Source: Pandoraea commovens
GTDB taxonomy: Bacteria; Pseudomonadota; Gammaproteobacteria; Burkholderiales; Burkholderiaceae
DNA: 64,000 nt
NCBI RefSeq assembly: GCF_902459615.1
Contig: NZ_CABPSA010000012.1
Span: 1 to 64,000, forward strand
Reading direction: 5' to 3'
A program made the position numbers and the translations under genes. Numbering within the stretch: the first letter of the stretch is position 1; each line of letters begins with the position of its first letter. Positions 1 through 9,518 of the stretch are shown here, in pieces. Under the pieces are notes generated by a model. The model saw nothing but the letters and a program-made list of their open reading frames with translations, searched no databases and was not told the origin of the DNA.

Positions 1-65
1 TCCTCGCCCCATTCGGGGCGCTGAGAAGCAACTTTACCTCTAGTTTTGACCTGTTCGGATATTCC

Positions 66-94
66 GGGGACACGTCATTTCGGTGCCCTTTTTT
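66..94 (+). terminator. possible terminator-like hairpin at window edge
   Basis: A GGG/CCC plus CAC/GTG stem with a one-base bulge is followed directly by six T residues on the + strand. It could end a + strand gene lying left of the window. The stem is short and imperfect, so this is weak. A second 6-bp hairpin (CGCCCC/GGGGCG, positions 5-20) lies just before it. Confidence 0.3.
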
Positions 95-115
95 CTTTGC
101 GCGGCAGGCGTCGGA

Positions 116-1171
116 TCAGAAGTAGTGCGACAGCCCCACTGCCACGCCGAGCTGATTGCTACCCGGCACGATGCTCATACCGTAACCGGTCACACCCAGA
201 TTCGAGCCGTTCTGATTACGCGAGAAGCCGACTTCGGCAAACAGCTGCGTGCGCTTGGAGAGCAGATATGCCGCGTTCGCCGCCAGCAGATACGGATGCT
301 GATTCGTCGACGTGATGTTGTTGTAGAAGATCGCGCCCGAGAGAATCACCTCCGTCACCGGACGATACTGCAACCCGGCGAAGTACAACTCGTTGCGGGC
401 GGCCACCCCCGGCACATTGCTCTGATACCACTGATAACCGACGTAGGGTTTGAAGTTGCCGATCGCGTAACTCGCACCGGCGGCCACGCGTTGTGTCGTG
501 TTGCCCTGCGTTGCGATGGCCGTGCCCTGCTGCTGGTCGTACACGAGTGAGACATTCAACGGCCCGTTGGCGTACCCTACCGACACGCTGTATTCCTTGC
601 CCACGCGCCACTCGCCCGGCACCTGTCCGCCGTTGGCGATGGTGGCGTCGTAGCCCGTCGAGAACAACCCCGCGACCTTGAAGCCGTTGAAGTTGCCCGC
701 GTACTTGATCGAGTTATCCGCCTTACCCGCGAACTGCGCGTCGAGTGCGGGCAACGCGTAGCTGTAATAGCCGAGCGGGTCGAGTTCGAGGAACGCGTCA
801 TAAATCAGATTCTTCTGACGGCCAACGGTCAGCGCGCCCCATTCGTTCTGCAACCCCACGTAGGCCTGACGACCGAACATCCGCCCGCCCTGCTGCAACA
901 CACCGTTGTTGAGGTTGAAGCCGGACTCCAGCTGCATGATGGCCTTGAGGCCGCCGCCGAGATCTTCCGATCCCTTGAAGCCGAAGCGATTCTGCACCTG
1001 CGATCCGTTGCTCGCGCGCACGACCGATTGTTTGCTGCCGTTCGCGCCGACACCGGCGTTGCTGAGATATTCGACGCTATTGTCGAGAATCCCGTAGATC
1101 TGCAACCCGTCCGCCTTGACGCCGCCTGCCGCGAGCGTCAGTGCCATTGCCATCCAAACCTTGCGTTTCAT
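116..1171 (-). CDS. Gram-negative porin (OmpC/general porin family)
   Basis: 351-residue outer-membrane porin expected to form a trimeric 16-strand channel for small hydrophilic solutes. A signal peptide is visible (residues 1-20, basic MKRK start, hydrophobic core, cleavage after VKA). The mature protein begins DGLQIYG, the usual first strand of Burkholderiales porins, and ends in HYF, the terminal aromatic that BAM recognises. An AGGGA ribosome site lies just upstream of the ATG. It sits 67 bp downstream of the xdhC gene on the same strand, so read-through is possible, but the AT-rich gap may hold its own promoter. Porins are numerous in this group and substrate cannot be inferred from sequence. 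Confidence 0.93.
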   Translation of the reverse strand: MKRKVWMAMALTLAAGGVKADGLQIYGILDNSVEYLSNAGVGANGSKQSVVRASNGSQVQNRFGFKGSEDLGGGLKAIMQLESGFNLNNGVLQQGGRMFGRQAYVGLQNEWGALTVGRQKNLIYDAFLELDPLGYYSYALPALDAQFAGKADNSIKYAGNFNGFKVAGLFSTGYDATIANGGQVPGEWRVGKEYSVSVGYANGPLNVSLVYDQQQGTAIATQGNTTQRVAAGASYAIGNFKPYVGYQWYQSNVPGVAARNELYFAGLQYRPVTEVILSGAIFYNNITSTNQHPYLLAANAAYLLSKRTQLFAEVGFSRNQNGSNLGVTGYGMSIVPGSNQLGVAVGLSHYF

Positions 1172-1238
1172 GACATTCCCTTATTTATATTGGACTACGA
1201 ATTACATTTGAAACACCGATTGCAAGTACGGCACACTC

Positions 1239-2222
1239 TCACGCCGCCCTGTCACATGGATGCACCTCGGCCCCATGCCTGACACCATTACGTAACGCCG
1301 TCATCTGCGCCAGAATCGCCAGCGCAATCTCGGGCGGCGTGCGCGAGCCGAGCGGCAAGCCAACGGGCCCGTGCAATCGTGCGATCTGCGTGGTGGTCAG
1401 ATCGAACATCGCCAGCCGTTCGCGCCGCGACGCCTGATTGCGATGCGAGCCGATCGCACCGACATAGAACGCCTCCGACTTCAGCGCTTCGAGCAGCGCC
1501 ATGTCGTCGAGTTTGGGATCGTGTGTGAGGGCCACGATGGCCGTATTGCCGTCGGGACGCAGGCGCACGATGAGGTCGTCCGGCATCTCCTTCGTGCGCG
1601 TGACGTGCGCATGTGTCTCATGCTCGGTGTCATGAATATCGCGTGGGTCGCAGATCACGATCTGATAGCCGAGCGGCAATGCCATGTGCACGAGATGCTG
1701 CGTCAGTTGTCCGTCGCCGATCACGATGATTCGCCAGCGTGGCCCGAACGGAACCGACAGCCGGGTCGGCGTATAGGCGAACGCCGCCGGTTGACCGACG
1801 CCATGCACGCGCGCCTGCCCGGTGCGCAAATCGAGTTCGCGAACCCCGAGACGTCCGGCCGCGATGGCCGAGCGCATGGCGTCGAGTTCGCTGCGCGGCG
1901 TGACGCATTCGACGACGAGTTCCAGCGTGCCGCCGCACGGCAGCCCGAACCGGTGCGCTTCGTCGGCACTGAGGCCGTACGTCTGCACATGCGGACGCAA
2001 TCCCGGGCGAAAGCCGCCCGCAACCTTCGCGAGCAGATCGTCCTCGATGCAACCGCCCGAGACCGATCCGGCGACGCGTCCGCGCGGGGTGAGCGCCATC
2101 ATCGCGCCGACCGGCCGCGGTGCCGAGCCCCAGGTGCGGGCGACGGTCGCGAGCAGCACGTCGTCGCCCTGCGACTGCCAGTGCGCGATGGCGTCCAGCA
2201 CCTCGGCATCGACGCCGTCCAT
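1239..2222 (-). CDS. XdhC/CoxI family molybdenum-cofactor insertion protein
   Basis: 327-residue cytoplasmic maturation factor. Proteins of this family bind molybdenum cofactor, help its sulfuration and hand it to xanthine dehydrogenase-type enzymes. The N-terminal XdhC/CoxI domain is seen around residues 10-75 (TWGSAPRPVGAMMAL, then GSVSGGCIEDDL). A C-terminal Rossmann-like domain starts near residue 165 (IIVIGDGQ, then VGAIGSHRN and GLPLGSRTPPEIALAI). Its ATG overlaps the stop of the upstream iorB-like gene by one base (TAATG), so the two are almost certainly translationally coupled. This supports a dedicated role in maturing the adjacent molybdoenzyme rather than a general xanthine dehydrogenase role. 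Confidence 0.92.
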   Translation of the reverse strand: MDGVDAEVLDAIAHWQSQGDDVLLATVARTWGSAPRPVGAMMALTPRGRVAGSVSGGCIEDDLLAKVAGGFRPGLRPHVQTYGLSADEAHRFGLPCGGTLELVVECVTPRSELDAMRSAIAAGRLGVRELDLRTGQARVHGVGQPAAFAYTPTRLSVPFGPRWRIIVIGDGQLTQHLVHMALPLGYQIVICDPRDIHDTEHETHAHVTRTKEMPDDLIVRLRPDGNTAIVALTHDPKLDDMALLEALKSEAFYVGAIGSHRNQASRRERLAMFDLTTTQIARLHGPVGLPLGSRTPPEIALAILAQMTALRNGVRHGAEVHPCDRAA

Positions 2223-4519
2223 TACCCTTGCCCCTTGCCGATATCGTCAACCGTGGCCGCCCGACTCAGCGCGCGCGCTTCGGTCACCGTTTGCGGCAGC
2301 GGCATCGAACGCGGTCGCACGCCCGTCGCGCGACGGATTGCCTGCGCGACCGCCGGTGCCATCGGCGGCAGCGACACTTCGCCACAGCCTTGCGGCGGAC
2401 GATCGCTCGGCAGAATCACCGTCTCGACTTTCGGCATCTCCGTGAGATACAGCAGCGGGTAGTCGCCGAAATTGCTCTGTTCGACGCCACCCTTCGCGAA
2501 CGTGATCTGACTCTTGAACGTGTTCGTCAACGCGAACCCGATACCACCTTCGATGTTCGCGCGGATGAGGTTCGGATTGATCGCGCGACCGCAGTCGACG
2601 CCGCACACCACGCGTTCGACCTTGAAGCGATCGCCCACGACACGCAGCTCCACCGCCACGGCGACATACGTCGAGAACGCTGCGCCGCGTCCCGTGTAAG
2701 TGCAATAGCCGAAGCCACGATGCACGCCCGCTTTCGCCTTCGTCCGCCATCCGGCCGCCCTCTCCGTCTCTTCGACAACACGTGTAGCGAGCGGATCGTG
2801 CTTGAGCAAACGCTTGCGATACTCAATCGACTCGACGCCTGCGGCGTCCGCCATCTCGTCGATGAAGCTTTCGAGAAAGAACACGCTCGATGTCGAGCCG
2901 ACCGAGCGCATGAAGCTCACGGGAATATTCGGCTGCGGCACGTCGATGCCTTCGACGCGCAGATTCGGCACGGCGTAGACCAGGTCGTACAGGCCGTCGA
3001 GCATGGTCTCGTCGTAACCCGCCTTCTCGTAGTGATCCTTCTTGATGACGTTGTACATCGACTGCCCGGCCACGCGCAGGTGCATGGCTTTGGGCAGGCC
3101 ATCGTCACCGAGCACGGCCTGAAAGCGTCCCGATGCGCAGGGCCTATAGAAGCCGTGACGGATATCGTCCTCGCGCGAGCGGATCACTTTGACGGGACGC
3201 CCCACGGCCGCCGACGCCACCGCCGCATGAATCACGAAGTCAGGCACGTACTTGCGTCCGAAGCTACCGCCAAGGAACGTCGTATGGACCGTGACCTTCT
3301 CAGGCGGCAGCTTGAAGATGCCGCCCAGCGCCCAGCGCACTTTGTCCTGTCCCTGAATCGGGCCCCACACTTCGATCTCGCCTTTGTCGCGACGCACGTG
3401 CACGGTGGCGTTCACCGGCTCCATCGTCGCGTGGACGATGTACGGCGTGTGGTATTCGCCCGTCACCACTTTGCCGCCTGCGGCGATCAGTGCGGGGGCG
3501 TCGCCGATGTTCGTGGCGACACCGCCCTTCGCTTTGACGAGTGCCTCGCGGCGCTGCGACAGGATCGTCGTGCTGTCGGCTGCGGGACCGGCTTTCCATT
3601 CGACGTCGAGCGCGTCGCAGGCTTTCTTCGCACGCCAGTAATCGTCGGCCACGACGATGACAGCGTCCTTCGCCAGCACCACATCGTGCACGCCTTTGCG
3701 TGTCTTGATCTCGTCGCGATTGCGCACGGATACCGGTGTGCCGCCTGACGTCGGGGCCATGAGAATGGCACCGATGAGCATGTCCGGTACCTTCACGTCG
3801 ATGCCGAAGACAGCCGAGCCGTCGACCTTCGATGGCGTATCCAGACGAGAGACGGCTTTGCCGATCAGCGAATGTGCGGCCTCGTTCTTCAGACGCGGAT
3901 GCGGATTGAGGGGCTGCTTTGCCGCCTCAGCCACCAGCTCGCCATAGCCAAGCGAACGGCCCGACTGCGGATGCATCACACGACCGTCGCGCGTCACGCA
4001 GTTGGTCGTGCGAACGCCGAACCGGCGAGCCGCAACCGCGACGAGCGCCTCGCGCGCCTGCGCTCCGGCAATCCGCAGTCGCTCGTAGAACAGCGTCGCC
4101 GACATCGACGCGCCGACGAACTGTTGTAACGCTTCGTTCGCGGCGGCCGTGCGGTACGCGTCGCGTGCAGTCACGAACTCGACGCGCACGCGTCGCCAGT
4201 CGGCGTCCAGTTCGTCCGCCAACACTTGCGGCAAGCCCGTGTACACGCCCTGCCCGACTTCGCACTGCGAGAGTCCGAGCACCGTCGTGCCGTCGGCGTC
4301 GATGCGAATCCAGTCGTTGATCTCGACGAGATGGCCGTCTCCTGCTTCGGCAGCGCGGACCTCAGGGCTTGTCAGCCACGACGCGGAAATGGGGATCAGC
4401 AGGCTGCCAGCGGCGAGCGACATGCCCTTGAGCCACTGGCGGCGCGACGACGAAGCGGGCGCCGTGAGGGACGTGTCGTTCACGGAGGATGCCGTGCGCT
4501 CAGCGCTTTGCTGCGTCAT
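2222..4519 (-). CDS. molybdopterin-binding subunit, isoquinoline 1-oxidoreductase/aldehyde dehydrogenase type (Tat-exported)
   Basis: 765-residue large subunit of a two-subunit molybdenum hydroxylase (xanthine oxidase superfamily, IorB-like). A twin-arginine signal is visible (SRRQWLKG, residues 25-32) followed by a hydrophobic stretch, so the folded enzyme should be exported to the periplasm. The C-terminal region carries the GCGEVSLPP segment that holds the catalytic glutamate of this family. The gene overlaps the [2Fe-2S] subunit gene by 20 bp upstream and xdhC by 1 bp downstream. Known relatives oxidise N-heterocycles or aldehydes and pass electrons through the small subunit, often to a cytochrome c; no cytochrome gene is seen here, so the acceptor is unknown. 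Substrate is not predictable from sequence. Confidence 0.9.
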   Translation of the reverse strand: MTQQSAERTASSVNDTSLTAPASSSRRQWLKGMSLAAGSLLIPISASWLTSPEVRAAEAGDGHLVEINDWIRIDADGTTVLGLSQCEVGQGVYTGLPQVLADELDADWRRVRVEFVTARDAYRTAAANEALQQFVGASMSATLFYERLRIAGAQAREALVAVAARRFGVRTTNCVTRDGRVMHPQSGRSLGYGELVAEAAKQPLNPHPRLKNEAAHSLIGKAVSRLDTPSKVDGSAVFGIDVKVPDMLIGAILMAPTSGGTPVSVRNRDEIKTRKGVHDVVLAKDAVIVVADDYWRAKKACDALDVEWKAGPAADSTTILSQRREALVKAKGGVATNIGDAPALIAAGGKVVTGEYHTPYIVHATMEPVNATVHVRRDKGEIEVWGPIQGQDKVRWALGGIFKLPPEKVTVHTTFLGGSFGRKYVPDFVIHAAVASAAVGRPVKVIRSREDDIRHGFYRPCASGRFQAVLGDDGLPKAMHLRVAGQSMYNVIKKDHYEKAGYDETMLDGLYDLVYAVPNLRVEGIDVPQPNIPVSFMRSVGSTSSVFFLESFIDEMADAAGVESIEYRKRLLKHDPLATRVVEETERAAGWRTKAKAGVHRGFGYCTYTGRGAAFSTYVAVAVELRVVGDRFKVERVVCGVDCGRAINPNLIRANIEGGIGFALTNTFKSQITFAKGGVEQSNFGDYPLLYLTEMPKVETVILPSDRPPQGCGEVSLPPMAPAVAQAIRRATGVRPRSMPLPQTVTEARALSRAATVDDIGKGQG

Positions 4520-4943
4520 GGATCGCCTCCCGGATGCGGTGATAGGTCGCGCAACGGCAGAGGTTGGTCATCGCCTCGTCGATCTGCGCGTCGGTCGGAT
4601 GCGGATGCTTGTCGAGCAGTGCGGCAGCCGCCATCACCATGCCGGACTGGCAGTAGCCACACTGCGGCACGTCTTTGGCTATCCACGCCTGCTGGATCGG
4701 ATGCGAGCGCGCGGGCGACAACGCTTCGATGGTCGTAATGCGCTTGCCTGCGACGGCGGAGACCGGCAACACGCACGTGCGCGTGGCCACGCCTTCGAGG
4801 TGCACGGTGCACGCGCCGCACGCCCCGATGCCGCATCCGTACTTCGTTCCGGTCAGCCCCGCGGCATCGCGGATGACCCACAGCAAAGGCGTGTCGTCCT
4901 CTCCGTCGAAGACGAAAGGTCGCCCGTTGAGTTGGAATTCCAT
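4500..4943 (-). CDS. [2Fe-2S] subunit of molybdenum hydroxylase (IorA-like)
   Basis: 147-residue small electron-transfer subunit. The plant-type ferredoxin cluster motif CGIGACGAC is in the N-terminal half (about residues 40-48). The second four-helix [2Fe-2S] domain has CGYCQSGM and a later CRC motif, the standard arrangement in this family. I chose the ATG at 4943 because a GGGAG ribosome site precedes it and MEFQLNGRPF is the normal family start; the frame can be extended 16 codons but that part looks non-coding. The 3' end overlaps iorB by 20 bp. It has no signal peptide of its own, consistent with co-export with the Tat-bearing large subunit. Confidence 0.92.
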   Translation of the reverse strand: MEFQLNGRPFVFDGEDDTPLLWVIRDAAGLTGTKYGCGIGACGACTVHLEGVATRTCVLPVSAVAGKRITTIEALSPARSHPIQQAWIAKDVPQCGYCQSGMVMAAAALLDKHPHPTDAQIDEAMTNLCRCATYHRIREAIHDAAKR

Positions 4944-5220
4944 TGACTCTCCCGTTGTGACTGCCGTGTGCGACGGTGACGCTCGCAGCACGGGCAGATG
5001 GCGAGTGAATTCTCACAACGAGGAAATTGCCGGACAACGGCCGCCCGGCCCGAAAAGGATGCCGTTCGTCCAGAGACGGGAAAACCCTTGTGCAACCGTC
5101 GATCTCACACAGACGTCGATCCCCGGCAGCCGTCAGCCGCATGCAGACGTCATGCACAACGCGCGCAAACGGCGCGCGCGACGGAACGCATTAAAGGGAG
5201 GAAGAAGCGACTACTGCGGC

Positions 5221-6162
5221 CTAATGACCCAGTTCGCAGCTGCGCAGGTACTCGCGCGGCGGCAAGCCGTAGCATCGGCGAAAGGCGCGTGTGAAGGCCT
5301 TTTCCGAGGCGTAACCGACCGCCTCCGCGACATCGGAGATCCGCGCGCCTGCACCCGACAGATGCTCCGCCGCCAGGTACATGCGATGGGTGGTGAGGTA
5401 GGTCATCGGCGATTCGCCGACGAGCTCGCGAAAACGCAGACAGAACTTCGAGCGCGACATGCCCGCGATGGCGGCGAGTTGCTCGACCGTCCACGAGCGC
5501 TGCGGCGTTTCGTGCATGGATGCGATGGCGCGCCCCAGTTGCGGATCGGTCATGCCGCGCAGCCAGTGGGTGCTGGCGCTGCCGCAGGCTTCGAGATACG
5601 CCCGCAGGATCTGCACGAACAAGACGTCGGCCAGGCGTGCTACGACAACTCGCCATCCCGCACCTCGCTGCATCGACGCTTCGATAAATCCCGCGATGGT
5701 GTTCGTCAGCAACGCGGGCACGGCCGGGTCGCCTGCGCGAATATGGATCAGGGGCGGCAGCGACGCCAGTAGCGGGTTGCGCAGCCGGTCGCGGAACATC
5801 ACCACGCCGGTGTAGAGATCGCTGACGGGACCGTCCCCGCCCGCACGGAACGCCAGCGGCGTGTCCAGACGCGGCTCGATGCCCTGCGCCGACATCATCT
5901 CCTCGAAGACTATCGGCGGTTCGTCCGGTGACGAACACATCACGTGCTCGTGCCCATGCGGCAACAGCACGCAGTCGCCCGGCTCGACACGCACCGGTGT
6001 CATGCCCGCCACGATCAGGTAGAACGGCGCTCCCATCGCCATGCGAAACGGTGCGCCGTCGAGCGCCGGTTTGCGCAGCGACCACGGCGCACCGAACGTG
6101 AAGCGGCCAGTGACGACCGCGTCCGCGCGCAAGTCGCTCAGCACGTCGCTTAGCGGATCCAT
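5221..6162 (-). CDS. AraC-family transcriptional regulator with N-terminal cupin domain
   Basis: 313-residue regulator. The N-terminal part (about residues 5-190) resembles the AraC-binding-like cupin seen in regulators of redox or aromatic-degradation genes (short motifs PFYLIVAG and LLPHGHEHVM). The C-terminal about 100 residues hold two helix-turn-helix motifs (LAAIAGMSRSKFCLRFRE and ISDVAEAVGYASEKAFTRAF). It lies 277 bp upstream of the iorA-like gene on the same strand, so it may regulate that operon; this is inferred from position only. The effector is unknown. Confidence 0.88.
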   Translation of the reverse strand: MDPLSDVLSDLRADAVVTGRFTFGAPWSLRKPALDGAPFRMAMGAPFYLIVAGMTPVRVEPGDCVLLPHGHEHVMCSSPDEPPIVFEEMMSAQGIEPRLDTPLAFRAGGDGPVSDLYTGVVMFRDRLRNPLLASLPPLIHIRAGDPAVPALLTNTIAGFIEASMQRGAGWRVVVARLADVLFVQILRAYLEACGSASTHWLRGMTDPQLGRAIASMHETPQRSWTVEQLAAIAGMSRSKFCLRFRELVGESPMTYLTTHRMYLAAEHLSGAGARISDVAEAVGYASEKAFTRAFRRCYGLPPREYLRSCELGH

Positions 6163-6367
6163 CGCGCCCTGCCTCGCGCAGGATGATCGTTTCGTCGTTT
6201 CATGGGTGGAACTTCGATTTATATATGAATTACGTCGAAGTATGCCGTTTTACTGCGCGGAAAAATATCGGGTTTGACCTGAGGGCGGTCGAGATGGGTG
6301 AAATACGGGGAAGGGACACCGAAATGGGCCCGTGCGGTCGAGCCTTCGACGCACAGGCCGCTGACGC

Positions 6368-7003
6368 TCAGCGACGGGCGAGCGTCGTCAGGAAGACATC
6401 GGTCGAGGGTGCGCCAGCGCGCAGTTCGCAGACGTGAGTCGCGTCGAAAGCTTCGGTGGCGTTCATTTCGTCGAGACGAAGGGCATGGCCTGCGCAGACG
6501 CTCACCGTCCGGCCGTCATGGAACGTCACATGCACTTGTCCATGCGCGCAGTAGAGGAACGCGAGCGCGTCGGCCGTTACAGGCAGCGCCCACGTCAGCG
6601 CATCGCCGTCGAGACGATGTTGCGTCAGCGTGTGCTGCCAGCCGTCGCGTCGCGTCATGACGTTGAAGTCGTCGATGGGCACGCCGTCCGCCTCAAGCGC
6701 CGGTGTGCTGCTCACCGCGAGTTCTCCGCCGAAAGCATACGGCGCCGTGCGTGTCGTCAGCGTGACGTCCGGACGCCCTTCCACATTGAGCGTCAGCGTG
6801 CCGCCGCGAACGATCGCCAGCGACCGGTCGATGCCCGCGAACACCGAGAACGGTCCGGGTACGGCGACCGTCGCCGTGCTGATACGCCAGTCGAAGCCGT
6901 CTTCGCCGGGGCGACGCGCCACCGCCAGTTCCGTCGTCACGCCCTGACCGTTCTTCCACGGCATCTTCAGAAAATCGGCCGGGCCGAGTGCTTGCAGTTT
7001 CAT
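6368..7003 (-). CDS. hutD: HutD/Ves family cupin protein
   Basis: 211-residue cytosolic bicupin. The start (KLQALGPADFLKMPWKNGQGVTTELA) and the segment WRISTATV...GPFSVFAGIDRSLAIVRGGTL are typical of HutD/Ves. In pseudomonads HutD sits in histidine-utilisation operons and is thought to bind N-formylglutamate or a related ligand. Here no hut gene is near: the gene follows proA by 22 bp on the same strand, the last gene of the leuS-lptE-holA-proA run. That context suggests a glutamate-derivative ligand connected with proline synthesis rather than histidine catabolism (see findings). Family identification is firm; exact reaction is not. Confidence 0.85.
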   Translation of the reverse strand: MKLQALGPADFLKMPWKNGQGVTTELAVARRPGEDGFDWRISTATVAVPGPFSVFAGIDRSLAIVRGGTLTLNVEGRPDVTLTTRTAPYAFGGELAVSSTPALEADGVPIDDFNVMTRRDGWQHTLTQHRLDGDALTWALPVTADALAFLYCAHGQVHVTFHDGRTVSVCAGHALRLDEMNATEAFDATHVCELRAGAPSTDVFLTTLARR

Positions 7004-7025
7004 GCGACTACGCCTTCGTTCGCGA

Positions 7026-8294
7026 TCATTGACGCACTTCGCCGTGTCCGAACACGACGTACTTCAGACTCGTCAGCCCTTCGAGGCCGACCGGGCCGCG
7101 TGCGTGCAGTTTGTCGTTGGAGATGCCGATCTCCGCGCCCAGACCGAATTCGAAACCGTCGGCAAAACGCGTGCTGGCGTTAATCATCACGCTCGCCGAA
7201 TCGACCTCGCGCAGGAATTGCATGGCGTCGGAGTAGTTCTCCGTCACGATGGCGTCGGTGTGGTGCGAGCCGTAACGGTTGATGTGGGCGATGGCGGGTG
7301 CCATGCCGTCGACGATCTTGATCGCCAACACCGGCGCGAGATATTCCGTCGACCAGTCTTCCTCGGTCGCAGCCATCGCGCCGCTCACACCGGCTGCGGT
7401 CAGTGCGGCGAGCGTACGTTCGCAACCGCGCAGCTCGACCTGCTTGCTCTGGAACATGCGGGCGATGGCAGGCAGTTGATCGATGGCCTGCTGATCGACG
7501 AGCAATGTCTCCATCGTGTTGCACGTACCGTAGCGATGCGTCTTGGCGTTCTCGCAGATCGCGAGTGCCTTGACCGGGTCGGCGCGGCCGTCGACATAGA
7601 CGTGGCAGATGCCGTCGAGATGCTTGATCATCGGCACGCGCGCGTCCTGCATCAGGCGCGCGATCAGGCTCTTCCCGCCGCGCGGCACGATCACGTCGAC
7701 ATACTCGGTCATGGTGATGAGTTCGCCCACCGCAGCGCGGTCCGGCGTGCTCACGACTTGCACGGCGTCGCCGGGCAGGCCCGTGGACGCGAGCGCCTGA
7801 GCGATAAGCGCCGCCAGCGCCGTGTTGCTTTCAATGGCTTCCGAGCCGCCGCGCAGAATGGTGGCGTTGCCCGACTTGAGGCACAGCGCCGCAGCGTCGA
7901 TGGTGACGTTCGGACGTGACTCGTAAATGATGCCGATCACGCCTAGCGGTACGCGCATCTGACCGACCTGAATGCCGCTCGGTTGCACACGCACGTTGCT
8001 GATCTCTCCGATGGGATCGGACAGCCCGGCAATCTGGCGCAGGCCTTCGATCATGGTGCGCAACGCCTTGTCCGACAGCGTAAGACGGTCGATGAAGGCG
8101 GCGTCCTGGCCATTGGCGCGCGCGCGCTCGAGGTCGCGACGGTTCACGTCCTGCAACTTCGCGCCGTCGCGTTCGATGGCGTCGGCAATGGCGAGCAAGG
8201 CGCGGTTCTTGGCGGCAGTGTCGGCACGCGCCATGGCGCGCGATGCTTCGCGGGCGCGCTGGCCCAGCGATTGCATGTAGGCTTTGATGTCCAT
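7026..8294 (-). CDS. proA: gamma-glutamyl phosphate reductase
   Basis: 422-residue enzyme of proline synthesis that reduces gamma-glutamyl phosphate with NADPH to glutamate 5-semialdehyde. It has the aldehyde dehydrogenase-like fold; the catalytic cysteine is in [15 protein letters not shown], and the signature region VPRGGKSLI is present. Length matches the family. The segment around [22 protein letters not shown] near the C-terminus is also family-typical. It lies 91 bp downstream of holA and 22 bp upstream of hutD on the same strand. proB is not adjacent, as is usual in Burkholderiales where it is found elsewhere. Confidence 0.97.
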   Translation of the reverse strand: MDIKAYMQSLGQRAREASRAMARADTAAKNRALLAIADAIERDGAKLQDVNRRDLERARANGQDAAFIDRLTLSDKALRTMIEGLRQIAGLSDPIGEISNVRVQPSGIQVGQMRVPLGVIGIIYESRPNVTIDAAALCLKSGNATILRGGSEAIESNTALAALIAQALASTGLPGDAVQVVSTPDRAAVGELITMTEYVDVIVPRGGKSLIARLMQDARVPMIKHLDGICHVYVDGRADPVKALAICENAKTHRYGTCNTMETLLVDQQAIDQLPAIARMFQSKQVELRGCERTLAALTAAGVSGAMAATEEDWSTEYLAPVLAIKIVDGMAPAIAHINRYGSHHTDAIVTENYSDAMQFLREVDSASVMINASTRFADGFEFGLGAEIGISNDKLHARGPVGLEGLTSLKYVVFGHGEVRQ

Positions 8295-8385
8295 ATCGTG
8301 GTTCTGAGAATTCGGGATATCGAGATGTCAGGATGCCGGGCGCGGTGAGCGGCATTGCCGCCGTGGCCGGACGCGTTGAGCGATT

Positions 8386-9465
8386 TTAGGCGTGTGCTGG
8401 GCGCGCGGCGCGAGTGGCGCGCGCCACCGGCGGTCGCTCACCGGCGAGCAGCAGGCCGAGTTGCAGCATGCCGTCCCACGGATCGCTTGGCAGACCTTCA
8501 GCGCGCAGACCCTTGACCTGACGATCCAGACGCGCTGCTAGTTGCAAGGCTTGCGCGAGCATCGGGGCCGTGACACGCCCCACGGCCTGCTCCATCAGCC
8601 GTTCACGCGGGCCCCAGACCCGGTATTCGCGTAGCAGCACACCAAGCGGTTTGCCCGACGCCATGCCGCGAGTGATCTTGGCGAGCGTGCGCACCTCTTC
8701 GGTGAGCGCCCACAGCACGAGCGGCGCAGCCTCGCCTTCTCCGCGCAGCCCGTCGAGCATGCGCACCAGCCGCGCAACATCGCCCGAGAGCACCGCTTCG
8801 CTGAGCTTGAAAACATCGTAACGCGCCACATTGAGCACGGCATCCTGCACCTGCTCGAACGCGAGCGCGCCCGCCGGGTACAGCAAACCGAGCTTCTGAA
8901 TTTCCTGATGCGCCGCGAGCAGATTGCCTTCGACGCGATCGGCAATGAATTGCAGGACACGTCGTCCCGGCTCACCGGCTTCGACCCGTTGCCCTTGAGC
9001 GGAAAGACGCTGCGCAATCCAGTCAGGCAAACGCGCACGATCGACCGGATCGACCTTGACCGTCACACCGGCCCGGTCGAGTGACGTGAACCAATCGGAT
9101 TTGCTTGCCGTGGCGTCGAGCCGGGGCAGCGTAATGATGGTCAGCACATCGCTGTTGGCCGCGTCGGCGTGCGCCTTGAGCGCCGCACCGCCGTCCTTGC
9201 CCGGCTTGCCGCCGGGGATGCGCAACTCGATGAGCTTTTTGTCGCCGAACAGCGACATCGACTGTCCTGCGTTGGCGAGCGCGCCCCAATCGAAGCTGCG
9301 CTCGACGCTGAGTACGTCGCGTTCGGTATAGCCGCCCGCACGCGCCGCTGCACGCACGCGGTCCACCGCCTCCTGCACGAGCAGGCTCTCGTCGCCGTAG
9401 ATCGTGTAGATCGGCGAGAGCGTCTTGGCGAGGTGCGCGTCGAGCGCGTCGGGGCGCAATTGCAT
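8386..9465 (-). CDS. holA: DNA polymerase III subunit delta
   Basis: 359-residue clamp-loader subunit that opens the beta sliding clamp. The N-terminus (QLRPDALDAHLAKTLSPIYTIYGDESLLVQEAVDRVRAAA) is the typical HolA start, and the central LLAAHQEIQKLGLLYP and C-terminal helical collar region fit the family in order and length. It follows lptE by about 53 bp on the same strand, a pairing widely conserved in proteobacteria, and precedes proA. No unusual features. Confidence 0.95.
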   Translation of the reverse strand: MQLRPDALDAHLAKTLSPIYTIYGDESLLVQEAVDRVRAAARAGGYTERDVLSVERSFDWGALANAGQSMSLFGDKKLIELRIPGGKPGKDGGAALKAHADAANSDVLTIITLPRLDATASKSDWFTSLDRAGVTVKVDPVDRARLPDWIAQRLSAQGQRVEAGEPGRRVLQFIADRVEGNLLAAHQEIQKLGLLYPAGALAFEQVQDAVLNVARYDVFKLSEAVLSGDVARLVRMLDGLRGEGEAAPLVLWALTEEVRTLAKITRGMASGKPLGVLLREYRVWGPRERLMEQAVGRVTAPMLAQALQLAARLDRQVKGLRAEGLPSDPWDGMLQLGLLLAGERPPVARATRAARPAHA

Positions 9466-9518
9466 GGCGGCGGTGTGGCTTTCCTTAACGGACGTCTGTA
9501 GTGCTGCGGGTCCGGTGA

